Source: Prolixibacteraceae bacterium
GTDB taxonomy: Bacteria > Bacteroidota > Bacteroidia > Bacteroidales > Prolixibacteraceae
NCBI GenBank assembly: GCA_018399395.1
Contig: JAGYOI010000055.1
Span: forward strand, 1 to 7,476
Direction: 5' to 3'
Length of the DNA: 7,476 bases
The translations under genes were made by a program, and so were the position numbers. Positions 1 through 7,282 of the stretch are shown here, one piece after another (position 1 is the first letter of the stretch; each line of letters opens with the position of its first letter). The notes under the pieces were generated by a model that worked only from the letters and a program-made list of their open reading frames with translations, searched no databases and was not told the DNA's origin.

Positions 1-1220
1 TAGCCGGTCTCGACGAATCGGCATACCGGCTAAACATTGACGGAGAAATGGCAAATGAAGCTCGAGATATTGAACTGGCTGCAAACGACAGCATGTATAT
101 TTTTGTAGAGCTTACAGTCGATCCGAATGGATCGAATCAACCTATGATTGTTCAGGATTCTATTGTTTTTATAACCAACAAAAATATCCAGGATGTAAAT
201 CTGCTGGCATGGGGTCAGGATTTCCACCCCATTAAAACCAAAGTAATTGAAACAACTACATGGACTAAAGACAAGCCATATTTGATATATGACTATGCAC
301 TGGTTGACAGCAACGCCGTTTTAACCATTGAACCCGGCACCAAAATATATTTTCACAAAGATGCAGTACTGGCATCACTTGGTACCATCATCGCTAAAGG
401 AACTTCAACAATGCCCATTTACTTTTCGGGCGACAGGCTTGAAACAATGTACGAAGATATTCCGGATCAATGGTATGGTATTTTATTGTATCCAAACGAC
501 AACACAACTCATGTATTTGAAAATGTAAATATAAGAAATGCCCGTATTGGATTGCAGGCAGGCACTATCGAATACGAAGGCATGTCAAATGTAATTCTTC
601 ACAATACCCGGATCGAACACATGGGGTATGCCGGCTTGTTTGCCATAAAAGGAAATATTACAGCAACCAACACTCTAATAGCTGACTGTGGAAACTACCT
701 TGCACTTTTAGCCGGAGGAAGTTACGATTTCACTCATTGTACCCTTGCCAACTACTGGAGCGGTTATTCAAACCGCCAGGCTGCCTCGGTGGCCATTACA
801 AACCAGCTGATAATACCTCAGGGCAACGACACCATTGCCCAGATATTCGATTTAGTTAAAGCAGATTGGAACAGCTCCATTATTTGGGGAAATCTATCCT
901 CTGAAGTTGAATTTGGACAGAATAAGGATTATGCATTCAATTACAATTTCAAAAACAGCCTGGTAAAAATCTCAGACAGTGTATACAATGCCCGACAGGA
1001 AAACTTTGAATCAAGCCTTATTAATCTCGACCCGCTTTTTATTGACTATGCCGAATATGATTATCAGTTAGATTCCCTTTCACCAGCCATCGATGCAGGC
1101 TCTATAGAACATGGGGAAATGGTACCATTCGATTTAAACAACAACGACCGACTATCAGACGAATTCCCCGATATTGGCGCTTATGAAAGAATTTTTGATA
1201 AAGACAACGATCAGGAATAA
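1..1220 (+). CDS. Right-handed beta-helix surface/exported protein, 5'-truncated by the window
   Basis: The reading frame is open from the first full codon at position 3, so the gene begins upstream; the ATG at 48 is internal. About 405 residues are visible. The first 75 or so look like the end of an Ig-like domain (DGEM, NDSMYIFVELTVDP, DSIVFITN, AWGQD). From about residue 85 there are beta-helix rungs: LTIEPGTKIYF, a GTIIAKGT turn, PIYFSGDR, QWYGI, and short N- and I-rich coils. The C-terminal part has LDPLF, SPAIDAG (about 360-366) and PDIGAYE (389-395), the end signature of 'choice-of-anchor Q' and pectate-lyase-like beta-helix proteins of Bacteroidota. Family members I recall start with a lipoprotein signal, so surface or periplasmic location is likely; that start is outside the window. 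No catalytic residues can be assigned, so a carbohydrate-binding or lyase role is only a guess. The 3' end overlaps the next gene by 38 bp, suggesting one transcript. Confidence 0.85.
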   Translation, partial: AGLDESAYRLNIDGEMANEARDIELAANDSMYIFVELTVDPNGSNQPMIVQDSIVFITNKNIQDVNLLAWGQDFHPIKTKVIETTTWTKDKPYLIYDYALVDSNAVLTIEPGTKIYFHKDAVLASLGTIIAKGTSTMPIYFSGDRLETMYEDIPDQWYGILLYPNDNTTHVFENVNIRNARIGLQAGTIEYEGMSNVILHNTRIEHMGYAGLFAIKGNITATNTLIADCGNYLALLAGGSYDFTHCTLANYWSGYSNRQAASVAITNQLIIPQGNDTIAQIFDLVKADWNSSIIWGNLSSEVEFGQNKDYAFNYNFKNSLVKISDSVYNARQENFESSLINLDPLFIDYAEYDYQLDSLSPAIDAGSIEHGEMVPFDLNNNDRLSDEFPDIGAYERIFDKDNDQE

Positions 1221-2250
1221 CTTTTTTCCACTTTTCTTTTTATTTTTTGCCTTTTTTGCTTCTTCATTAACGTTGAAAGCCCAGGAAAATGAACGCAAAT
1301 CCTACAGGGTTATGTTTTATAATGTTGAAAATTTATTTGACACTGTTGATGATCCTGAAAAAAACGACGATGAGTTTCTACCCAATCGGGACCGGTACTG
1401 GAACGAAAGCAAATATTACCGCAAATTAAAACGTATATACCAAACCATAATGGCTTCATCAAAATGGTCGGCACCTGCAATAATAGGGTTGGCCGAAATT
1501 GAAAACCGCAGTGTACTGGAAGCCTTATTGCACCATACCCCGCTGGGTGCAATGGGGTATAAAATAATCCATAAGGAATCGCCCGACCACAGGGGAATTG
1601 ATGTTGCTTTACTCTACAACAAGAATCAGTTTGCCCCGGTAAAATATCAAACATACGCTGTTAAAAAACCAGGTGACAGCAATTACGCGACACGCGATAT
1701 CCTCCATATTGAAGGATACGTACGGGACGAAACGGTACATTTTTTTGTTAACCACTGGCCTTCGAAATATGGTGGCGCACTAATAACCAAACCATTACGT
1801 GCACTTGCGGCACAAACCCTACGAAATGCTGTTGACAGCCTCTTTAACATTTCCCCGTTTTCTCACATTGTTATCATGGGCGACTTCAACGATTCACCCT
1901 TCGATGAAAGTGTAAAAAAACACCTGCGTGCTATGCCGTTAAACGGAAAACCCGCACCCGACAGTCTGTACAACCTGGCATACAGCTTTGCAGAAGAAGG
2001 TAAAGGAACCAATAAGTATCACGGAAAATGGGAAATGATAGACCAGATTATAGTAAGTGGCAACCTTTTATCCGAAAGAACAATCTATACCTCAGATTCG
2101 CTTTTCAATGTTGTTAAATCACCGTTTTTACTTGAAAAAGATAAAAAGTACCTGGGACAAAAGCCTTACCGCACGTATATCGGGTTTAAATACAACAACG
2201 GGTTCAGCGACCATCTTCCCGTTATTCTTGACTTAAAAACAAAAGATTAA
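1183..2250 (+). CDS. Exported endonuclease/exonuclease/phosphatase (DNase I-fold) family protein
   Basis: A 355-residue protein of the metal-dependent EEP superfamily, which hydrolyses phosphodiester or phosphomonoester bonds in nucleic acids, lipids or sugars; the substrate here is unknown. Family motifs occur in order: FYNVENLFD (N47, E49), LAEIEN (E105), [14 protein letters not shown] (H191), MGDFND (D234, N236) and SDHLPV (D343, H344). These supply the expected metal-binding and catalytic residues, so an active enzyme is likely. Residues 1-33 form a signal peptide: [10 protein letters not shown], then a very Phe-rich core, then a likely cut after LKA (residue 33), pointing to the periplasm or outside. 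I chose ATG 1183; an in-frame TTG at 1174 is possible but unnecessary. The start lies inside the upstream beta-helix gene (38-bp overlap) with no Shine-Dalgarno, which suggests coupled translation. The stop overlaps that of the convergent nucleotidyltransferase gene. Confidence 0.9.
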   Translation: MKEFLIKTTIRNNFFPLFFLFFAFFASSLTLKAQENERKSYRVMFYNVENLFDTVDDPEKNDDEFLPNRDRYWNESKYYRKLKRIYQTIMASSKWSAPAIIGLAEIENRSVLEALLHHTPLGAMGYKIIHKESPDHRGIDVALLYNKNQFAPVKYQTYAVKKPGDSNYATRDILHIEGYVRDETVHFFVNHWPSKYGGALITKPLRALAAQTLRNAVDSLFNISPFSHIVIMGDFNDSPFDESVKKHLRAMPLNGKPAPDSLYNLAYSFAEEGKGTNKYHGKWEMIDQIIVSGNLLSERTIYTSDSLFNVVKSPFLLEKDKKYLGQKPYRTYIGFKYNNGFSDHLPVILDLKTKD

Positions 2251-3668
2251 CCACCCCTCTTAAGTCCCAGTTCATCAGCCTTTTTCAACATAAATTCATA
2301 GGCTTCATCATAATTGTTATGGATCTCTCCGTCGAGAATAGCCTCTTTTATGGCATTTTTGATTATCCCAACCTCACGACAAGGTTTTATACCAAATAAA
2401 TCCATTATCTCTTCGCCTTTCACAGGTGGCTGGAAGTTTCGAACCGCATCTTTTTCTTCAATCTCCTTCAGCTTTTTTCGCACCAGTTTAAAGTTCGATA
2501 AATACTGCTTTACCTTTGCTTCATTTTTCGATGTTATATCGGCCTCACACAAAGTCATTAACTCATCAATATCATCACCGGCTTCAAATAACAAACGCCG
2601 CACAGCCGAATCTGTCACTTCATCTTCGCTAAGTACAATTGGGCGCATGTGTAGGTTTACCATCTTTTGTACAAACTTCATTTTATCGTTCAACGGAAGT
2701 TTGATTCGTCGAAAAATGCGTGGAATCACTTTCGATCCCACATAATTATGTCCATGAAAAGTCCAGCCAAGCCCATCAACATATTTCTTGGTTAAAGGCT
2801 TGGCAACATCGTGAAACAGGGCGGCCCAGCGCAACCATAAATTTTGGGTGTTGGGGGCTATCCGGTCCAAAACTTTCAGCGTATGCATGAAATTATCTTT
2901 ATGCCCTACCCCGTCAACAACCTCAACACCTTTAAGGGCTGCCACTTCGGGCATAATCAACTCAAGCAAGCCGGTATTGTCCATCAACTTAAAACCTATC
3001 GATGGCTTTTCTGACATCATAATTTTATTCAGCTCATCAACAATCCGTTCTTTCGAAACGATAGCTATCCGATCACAATTGCGGGTAATAGCATCAAGTG
3101 TTTTTTTCTCAATTTTAAATTTCAATTGCGTAGCAAATCGTATTCCCCTCATCATTCGTAAGGGATCATCGTCAAACGTAACATCCGGGTCGAGCGGGGT
3201 ACGAATTGTTTTCTTTTCTAAATCTTCAACACCCCCAAAGGGATCAATTAGTACTCCAAATCTATCAGTGTTTAAGCTAATTGCCAATGCATTAATCGTA
3301 AAATCGCGCCTGTTTTGGTCGTCCTCAATCGTTCCGTCTTCAACTACAGGTTTACGCGAATCCTTGCGGTACGATTCTTTTCGTGCACCTACAAACTCCA
3401 GGTCAGTGCCTTTATATTTAAATTGTGCTGTCCCGAAATTTTTAAACACATTTACTTTGATATTGCTGTTGAGTTTTTTGGCCACATGGGTTGCAAGCTT
3501 TATTCCATTGCCAATTGTAACGATATCAATATCTTTCGATGATCTTTCCAGTATCAGGTCACGTACATACCCCCCTATCACGTATGTTTCAAGTCCAAGT
3601 TCATCGGCTTGCCCAGAAACAACTTTAAAAACTTTATTATCAATATATTTCGAAAAATTATCGTGCAT
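2247..3668 (-). CDS. cca: tRNA nucleotidyltransferase / poly(A) polymerase family protein with HD domain (CCA-adding type)
   Basis: A 473-residue cytoplasmic protein of the class II nucleotidyltransferase family, which adds or repairs the CCA end of tRNA. The head domain has GGYVRD (32-37), the metal-binding DID pair (D46, D48), GARKESY (94-100) and [10 protein letters not shown] (120-129). [13 protein letters not shown] (167-179) is the characteristic nucleotide/neck motif. An HD-type domain follows: H262, then LFHDVAKP with H286-D287, and a lysine- and glutamate-rich tail. HD domains in this family can give phosphohydrolase activity. CCA-adding, A-adding only and poly(A) polymerase members look alike, so the exact activity is inferred; with one such gene visible, full CCA addition is the simplest reading. 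ATG 3668 has an SD-like AAAGGA 8 nt upstream. The gene is divergent from thioredoxin and its TAA overlaps the EEP stop within a shared TTAA. Confidence 0.93.
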   Translation of the reverse strand: MHDNFSKYIDNKVFKVVSGQADELGLETYVIGGYVRDLILERSSKDIDIVTIGNGIKLATHVAKKLNSNIKVNVFKNFGTAQFKYKGTDLEFVGARKESYRKDSRKPVVEDGTIEDDQNRRDFTINALAISLNTDRFGVLIDPFGGVEDLEKKTIRTPLDPDVTFDDDPLRMMRGIRFATQLKFKIEKKTLDAITRNCDRIAIVSKERIVDELNKIMMSEKPSIGFKLMDNTGLLELIMPEVAALKGVEVVDGVGHKDNFMHTLKVLDRIAPNTQNLWLRWAALFHDVAKPLTKKYVDGLGWTFHGHNYVGSKVIPRIFRRIKLPLNDKMKFVQKMVNLHMRPIVLSEDEVTDSAVRRLLFEAGDDIDELMTLCEADITSKNEAKVKQYLSNFKLVRKKLKEIEEKDAVRNFQPPVKGEEIMDLFGIKPCREVGIIKNAIKEAILDGEIHNNYDEAYEFMLKKADELGLKRGG

Positions 3669-3676
3669 CCTTCAAA

Positions 3677-3682
3677 TCCTTT
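3677..3682 (-). promoter_or_regulatory. SD-like ribosome binding site for the cca-type gene
   Basis: On the minus strand AAAGGA lies 8 nt before ATG 3668, a good Shine-Dalgarno spacing. A second purine block, AAGG, sits directly against the ATG. It supports the chosen start. Bacteroidota depend little on Shine-Dalgarno pairing, and the other genes in the window lack an obvious one, so its use is uncertain. Confidence 0.35.
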
Positions 3683-3701
3683 GTACATAAATAAATGTGT
3701 G

Positions 3702-3761
3702 ACAAAAGTAACACAAAAAAACAATCATCCGCTGTATGTTTGCATCGTAAAACAAAAGTAA
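3702..3761 (-). promoter_or_regulatory. Two identical candidate -7 boxes (direct repeat) upstream of the cca-type gene
   Basis: ACAAAAGTAA occurs at 3702-3711 and again at 3752-3761, exactly 50 bp apart. Read on the minus strand each contains TACTTTTG, a full match to the Bacteroidota -7 consensus TAnnTTTG, and both face the nucleotidyltransferase gene. Neither has a clear TTG at the usual -33 distance: for the copy at 3703-3710 the nearest TTG (complement of 3722-3724) is only 11 nt away. They may be two start sites, one functional box plus a chance copy, or an unrelated repeat in AT-rich DNA. Confidence 0.25.
3735..3742 (+). promoter_or_regulatory. Candidate -7 promoter box for the thioredoxin gene
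   Basis: TATGTTTG matches TAnnTTTG and points toward the thioredoxin ATG at 3814, which would give a leader of about 65 nt. No TTG is present at the expected -33 distance, so the call rests on the -7 element alone. It sits between the two oppositely directed boxes of the divergent gene. The leader 3780-3800 is almost pure A/T with AAT repeats, as is common before well-expressed Bacteroidota genes. Confidence 0.25.
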
Positions 3762-3813
3762 AAGATCATTGTTTTGATAATAAGAAAATAATAATAATTA
3801 AAATTTGACAACT

Positions 3814-4179
3814 ATGTTAGAACATTTAACCCTCGACACATTTAAAGAGAAAGTTTTTGATTTCGAAAAAAATAAAGATTGGAAATTCGAAGGTGAAGCA
3901 CCTTGCGTTATCGATTTTTATGCCGACTGGTGTCAACCATGTAAAATTGTAGCACCGGTTCTTGAAGAGCTTCAGGAGGAATATGGTTCAAAACTGAACA
4001 TTTATAAAGTAGATACTGAGGATCAAAAAGAATTGGCATCATTATTTGGCATTCAAAGCATTCCTTCGATATTGTTTATCCCTAAAGAAGGTAAACCACA
4101 AATGGCAATGGGTGCTCTGCCAAAAGAAACTTTCGAACAAGCATTTAAAGAAGTGTTGGAAGTATCAAAAGAAAATTAA
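3814..4179 (+). CDS. trxA: Thioredoxin with CQPC active site
   Basis: A 121-residue, single-domain thioredoxin without signal peptide or membrane segment, hence a cytoplasmic dithiol-disulfide oxidoreductase, presumably recycled by thioredoxin reductase encoded elsewhere. The core is VIDFYADWCQPCK (32-44) with redox cysteines C40 and C43, a family-typical A-x-V-L-E-E-L helix, VDTED (66-70), and the cis-proline in SIPS (P84). The N-terminal stretch with WKFEGEAPC (23-31) resembles the slightly extended Bacteroidota thioredoxins and adds a third cysteine, C31. The dipeptide between the cysteines is Gln-Pro instead of the classical Gly-Pro; the codons read TGT CAA CCA TGT, so this is unambiguous. 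ATG 3814 is preferred over an in-frame TTG at 3805, which would add three residues. It stands alone: divergent from the cca-type gene and followed by its own terminator. Confidence 0.93.
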   Translation: MLEHLTLDTFKEKVFDFEKNKDWKFEGEAPCVIDFYADWCQPCKIVAPVLEELQEEYGSKLNIYKVDTEDQKELASLFGIQSIPSILFIPKEGKPQMAMGALPKETFEQAFKEVLEVSKEN

Positions 4180-4201
4180 TAAAGTTTACAACCCAAAATC
4201 T

Positions 4202-4235
4202 AAGCCCGGTACAAATAACGTATCGGGTTTTTTTT
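4202..4235 (+). terminator. Intrinsic terminator of the thioredoxin gene
   Basis: An 11-bp stem (4202-4212 with 4220-4230, two G-U pairs, core CCCGGTAC/GTATCGGG) closes a 7-nt loop and runs into eight T residues (4228-4235). It begins 22 nt after the thioredoxin stop. Two of the T residues are also part of the TTA that encodes the murF stop (4234-4236), so the terminator abuts and slightly overlaps the convergent gene. The minus strand has no T-run after the hairpin, so it is not an obvious terminator for murF. Confidence 0.85.
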
Positions 4236-5532
4236 ATATGTGATCAACTATCTTTTCCAGTTTTAAACCTCTCGAACCTTTAATAAAAAAGAATCTATTA
4301 TTCCAGTCCCACTTTTTCAATTCTTCAATTAATGCATCTACATTCCGAAATTTCCTAAAATGATCAGGCGACTGCGTTTTTGCAAAATGCTCACCTACCA
4401 GAAAAGCCGATTTTAAGCCAGCACCTTTTATAAGGTCAACAATTTTTTGATGCTCAATTTCTGAAACTTCTCCAAGTTCAAGCATATCGCCAAGCACAGC
4501 TACTTTGTTTTCACGATTAATATTTATGAAATTTTTCACTGAGGCCTGCATGCTTGTAGGATTGGCATTATAGCAATCGATTAAAATATCGGCTCCCCCT
4601 TTCTTGAGAAGTTGCGACCGGTTATTATCAGGCTCATAGGATACTATAGCATGTTGAATATCGACCGGGTCAACATCAAAAAACAAACCGACACGGGCAG
4701 CAGCCATAATATTTTCAAAATTATAAATACCAATAAGCTTCGATTTTAAATACAACCACCCTTTTGGGAACAACGTTTTTATGACTAAAAAAAGCTGATT
4801 GTCGGCCGGTTCTCCTTTCAAATCAGCGCCAGATGAAAAAGAACCATAAGTATACTTAATTTGATTCCCAAACAACATTTCTTTCAGGTCCTTATTATCG
4901 GCATTAATAAAGATGCCTTTCCCGCTACGGGCAATATACCTGTACAACTCACCCTTTGTTTTCTTAACGCCTTCAAATGAGCCAAACCCTTCAAGATGAG
5001 CCTTGCCTACATTGGTAATCAACCCAAAATCGGGCTCAGCTATAGAGCACAGTTCGGCTATTTCGCCTAAATGATTTGCCCCCATTTCAACAATTGCAAT
5101 TTCATGATATTTTTCCATTGAAAGCAGGGTGAGCGGAACGCCAATATGATTGTTAAGGTTTCCCTTTGTTGATACAACCTTGTATTTTTCAGCAAGAACT
5201 TCGCGTATTAGTTCTTTTGTGGTTGTTTTACCGTTTGTTCCTGTTATTGCAAGAACAGGAAGATTTAAATAATGCCTGTGAAAATTAGCAAGTTGTTGTA
5301 AAGTTTTAAGTACATCATCAACCACGATACAATCTTCGCGTAAATTAAACGATGGATCATCAGTTACAGCAAGATTAGCCCCGCTGTTCAAAGCATCTGC
5401 AACGAAACGGTTTCCATCGAAACGTTCACCCCTAAGCGCAAAAAATATTCCACCCGATTCAGCTTTTCGGCTATCAGTATAAATGGCAGGATATCTAAGA
5501 AAAAGGGCATGCAATTTTTCTGTCGTAATCAT
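4234..5532 (-). CDS. murF: UDP-N-acetylmuramoyl-tripeptide--D-alanyl-D-alanine ligase (MurF)
   Basis: A 432-residue cytoplasmic Mur ligase that uses ATP to join D-Ala-D-Ala to the UDP-MurNAc tripeptide, the last soluble step of peptidoglycan precursor synthesis. The N-terminal substrate domain has TDSRK (19-23) and GIFFALRG..FDG (28-40), which favour MurF over MurC or MurD. The central ATPase domain has the P-loop GTNGKTTTK (98-106), GNLNNHIGVP (124-133), EMGANHLGEI (149-158), TNVGKAHLEGFGS (173-185) and K193 in TKGEL, the likely carbamylated lysine. YNANP (321-325) and VLGDMLELG (345-353) mark the C-terminal domain. Length is normal. A terminator after gldJ lies between the two genes, so murF may use a promoter in the 47 bp at 5533-5579; I see only a 7-of-8 match to the -7 box there (TAATTTTA on the minus strand). 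It converges with the thioredoxin gene. Confidence 0.96.
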   Translation of the reverse strand: MITTEKLHALFLRYPAIYTDSRKAESGGIFFALRGERFDGNRFVADALNSGANLAVTDDPSFNLREDCIVVDDVLKTLQQLANFHRHYLNLPVLAITGTNGKTTTKELIREVLAEKYKVVSTKGNLNNHIGVPLTLLSMEKYHEIAIVEMGANHLGEIAELCSIAEPDFGLITNVGKAHLEGFGSFEGVKKTKGELYRYIARSGKGIFINADNKDLKEMLFGNQIKYTYGSFSSGADLKGEPADNQLFLVIKTLFPKGWLYLKSKLIGIYNFENIMAAARVGLFFDVDPVDIQHAIVSYEPDNNRSQLLKKGGADILIDCYNANPTSMQASVKNFININRENKVAVLGDMLELGEVSEIEHQKIVDLIKGAGLKSAFLVGEHFAKTQSPDHFRKFRNVDALIEELKKWDWNNRFFFIKGSRGLKLEKIVDHI

Positions 5533-5579
5533 AGCTGTAAAATTATCTCAAAACAAAATTTTCACCGGGTTTCATCAAT

Positions 5580-5606
5580 AAAAAAATCCCACCGTTAAGT
5601 GGGATT
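5580..5606 (-). terminator. Intrinsic terminator downstream of gldJ
   Basis: A perfect 8-bp stem (AATCCCAC/GTGGGATT, 5585-5592 with 5599-5606) encloses a 6-nt loop and, read on the minus strand, runs into a row of T residues (complement of 5580-5586). It starts 23 nt after the gldJ TAG. It should uncouple gldJ transcription from murF, which lies further along the same strand, although partial read-through is possible. Confidence 0.88.
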
Positions 5607-5629
5607 AGAATATTCTTCTTATATAATAT

Positions 5630-7075
5630 CTATTTTTTGGCTACTTTAGGAGGCCCCAGCCGCGTCATGGCACATCTGAAACCGATATCAGCTTTTGCTT
5701 CCTTCTGATCGAGGTAACGGCGTGATCCCGGGTTCAACCAGTATGCCCTGTCGCTCCACGAACCACCTTTATAAACACGCGAACGGTCAGTAATTCGGGA
5801 ACTGATTACTCCAGGGTTATCGCTTTGAACATACATTGAATTTGTTGTTTGTTCGTTTCCTGATTCTTCATCAGGCCTTACAGTTGTCCAATCATTTCCG
5901 TCAATAGTCACAGTACGATAATCACCATCTACAAAATTTCTGTAATCGGCAATTGTATCGATAACCGGCTGTCCAAACTCATCAAAAATAATGCTTCCAT
6001 CATTATCTCGTTGATACTCGGTAATTACATTGCCACGGTAAGGTTGAAATTCTTCAACATTCATAGGCGACAAGGGTCTGTAAACATCAGCTACCCACTC
6101 GTTTACATTACCGGCCATATTATAAAGGCCATAGTCGTTAGGGCTAAATGAGAAAACATCGGCAGTAATATCGGCACCATCGTTTAAAGCACCGGCCATT
6201 CCCATGTAATCGCCACGTCCTCTAACAAAGTTTGCTTTCATTTGGCCTTTTTTATCCTGACTTTCCTGTCTCAGGTATGAACCATCCCATGGATACATTC
6301 TTCTTTCGGTAAGAAGCTCACCATCTGATTCGCCAATAAGGCCTAAAGCTGCGTATTCCCATTCAGCTTCAGTAGGCAGGCGGTAATTGGGTAACAAAAG
6401 ACCGTTTTCCCAACGTATTTTTTCTTCTTGTTCTCCGGGCACACCTTCATAATCACCCGACAAATATGCCTCTGTAGTAAAAACGTCACTACCTTGTTGT
6501 GTTGAATCAAGAGACAAATAGCCGTTTTCAATCAACAAATATTCATTAACCCTATCCGTTCTCCAGTTACAATAATCATTCGCCTGTTCCCAACTTACGC
6601 CAACTACCGGGTAGTTACTGTATGATGGATGGCGCAGGTAATTATTCACATAAGGCTCATTATATGCCAGAGGACTCCGCCAAACCAATGTATCAGGTGT
6701 TGCTTGTTCTTTCTTGTCGGAATTAGGATAAACAGTACCTAGCCAGGCCAAATACTGCCTGTAATCGTAATTGGTAACCTCAGTTTCATCCATGTAAAAT
6801 GAAGCCACCGTTACCCTTCTGGGGATATTATCCCAATCACCCATTACATCTTCGTCAATGCGGCCCATAATAAAAGTACCGCCTTGCACGAAAACCAAAC
6901 CGGGACCAGTTTCTTGTTCAATATACTCCGGATCTTCAAAACCGAATACTTCCATATCATTTACATTCCAACCAATAGTCCGGGATGATTGACCTGAACG
7001 ATTTTGCACTGATTGTGACTGACAGCCTATCAGACTAATCATCAATAACATGAACCAAAAAGATAATTGTCTCAT
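5630..7075 (-). CDS. gldJ: GldJ, gliding motility / type IX secretion lipoprotein (SUMF1/FGE-like fold)
   Basis: A 481-residue lipoprotein. Residues 1-17 form a signal peptide ending in lipobox LIGC, with C18 the lipidated cysteine. A short Ser/Gln-rich linker and GWNVND (35-40) precede the formylglycine-generating-enzyme-like domain: GPGLVFVQGGTFIMG (57-71), SFYMDETEVTN (92-102), RLPTEAEWEYAA (232-243), NMAGNVNEW (319-327), KGGSW (436-440), GFRCAM (465-470). The paired catalytic cysteines of true FGE are not seen near the C terminus; SDRAYW and RRYL occupy that stretch, so it is a structural, non-enzymatic member. In Flavobacterium, GldJ is needed for gliding and for stability of GldK and the T9SS. 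I call GldJ over GldK because of the N-terminal sequence pattern and the murF and porU neighbours; no gldL, gldM or gldN follows. At 481 residues it seems shorter than the flavobacterial protein I recall, ending in a lysine-rich tail. Confidence 0.88.
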   Translation of the reverse strand: MRQLSFWFMLLMISLIGCQSQSVQNRSGQSSRTIGWNVNDMEVFGFEDPEYIEQETGPGLVFVQGGTFIMGRIDEDVMGDWDNIPRRVTVASFYMDETEVTNYDYRQYLAWLGTVYPNSDKKEQATPDTLVWRSPLAYNEPYVNNYLRHPSYSNYPVVGVSWEQANDYCNWRTDRVNEYLLIENGYLSLDSTQQGSDVFTTEAYLSGDYEGVPGEQEEKIRWENGLLLPNYRLPTEAEWEYAALGLIGESDGELLTERRMYPWDGSYLRQESQDKKGQMKANFVRGRGDYMGMAGALNDGADITADVFSFSPNDYGLYNMAGNVNEWVADVYRPLSPMNVEEFQPYRGNVITEYQRDNDGSIIFDEFGQPVIDTIADYRNFVDGDYRTVTIDGNDWTTVRPDEESGNEQTTNSMYVQSDNPGVISSRITDRSRVYKGGSWSDRAYWLNPGSRRYLDQKEAKADIGFRCAMTRLGPPKVAKK

Positions 7076-7104
7076 TTTCCAAAATATTATTATCTGTTTT
7101 GCAA

Positions 7105-7112
7105 CAAATATA
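7105..7112 (-). promoter_or_regulatory. Candidate -7 promoter box for gldJ
   Basis: Read on the minus strand the site is TATATTTG, a complete match to TAnnTTTG, ending 29 nt before the gldJ ATG; this implies a short leader of about 20 nt. The expected -33 TTG is absent at the right distance. A TATTGCAT repeat unit (7132-7139) occupies that position, so a regulator could act there. Confidence 0.35.
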
Positions 7113-7131
7113 ATTAAAATGATTTAATACT

Positions 7132-7164
7132 TATTGCATTGAGAATGTTTCTTTAATATTGCAT
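7132..7164. repeat. 8-bp direct repeat TATTGCAT in the gldJ-porU intergenic region
   Basis: TATTGCAT occurs at 7132-7139 and 7157-7164, with starts 25 bp apart. The first copy covers the -33 position of the candidate gldJ promoter. The second overlaps TAATATTG (7154-7161), a near match to a -7 box facing porU with a TTG 17 nt before it (7134-7136). The pair could be regulator half-sites, but in AT-rich DNA an 8-bp repeat can also be chance. Confidence 0.25.
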
Positions 7165-7186
7165 AAATTTTTTAAACAAAAAAGGA

Positions 7187-7219
7187 CTTACACATCTTAT
7201 ATACAACAATAAGTGTAAG
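7187..7219. repeat. Imperfect inverted repeat, 11-bp stem with 3-nt bulge
   Basis: CTTACA (7187-7192) pairs with TGTAAG (7214-7219) and CTTAT (7196-7200) with ATAAG (7209-7213), leaving a CAT bulge (7193-7195) and an 8-nt loop. On the minus strand the hairpin is followed after three bases by six T residues (complement of 7178-7183), so it could act as a weak terminator for antisense transcription out of porU. It could equally be an operator for the divergent genes. Confidence 0.35.
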
Positions 7220-7282
7220 CAATACTATAAACGCAAAAGATGTTAATGTTATTTTACAGAACTAAAATAAAATAATTGATAA

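Noticed and set aside
1174..1182. TTG at 1174 as start of the EEP gene
   Set aside because: ATG 1183 is in frame, gives a normal signal peptide, and needs no rare start codon.
48..1220. ATG at 48 as the true start of the beta-helix gene
   Set aside because: The frame is open to the window edge and the upstream codons (ending in N-I-D-G-E) continue the same domain; no signal peptide follows the ATG at 48.
1310..1654. 114-codon open frame on the minus strand inside the EEP gene
   Set aside because: It lies opposite conserved EEP motifs and shows no recognisable domain or start signal.
2848..3690. 280-codon open frame on the plus strand, opposite the cca-type gene
   Set aside because: It is antisense to a gene with clear family motifs, its translation is Ser/Ile-rich without domains, and it looks like a codon-bias shadow.
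3805..3813. TTG at 3805 as start of thioredoxin
   Set aside because: It would add only three residues before ATG 3814, and the thioredoxin fold is complete from the ATG.
5630..7075. Active formylglycine-generating enzyme
   Set aside because: The lipobox, the T9SS neighbourhood and the lack of the paired catalytic cysteines fit GldJ better.
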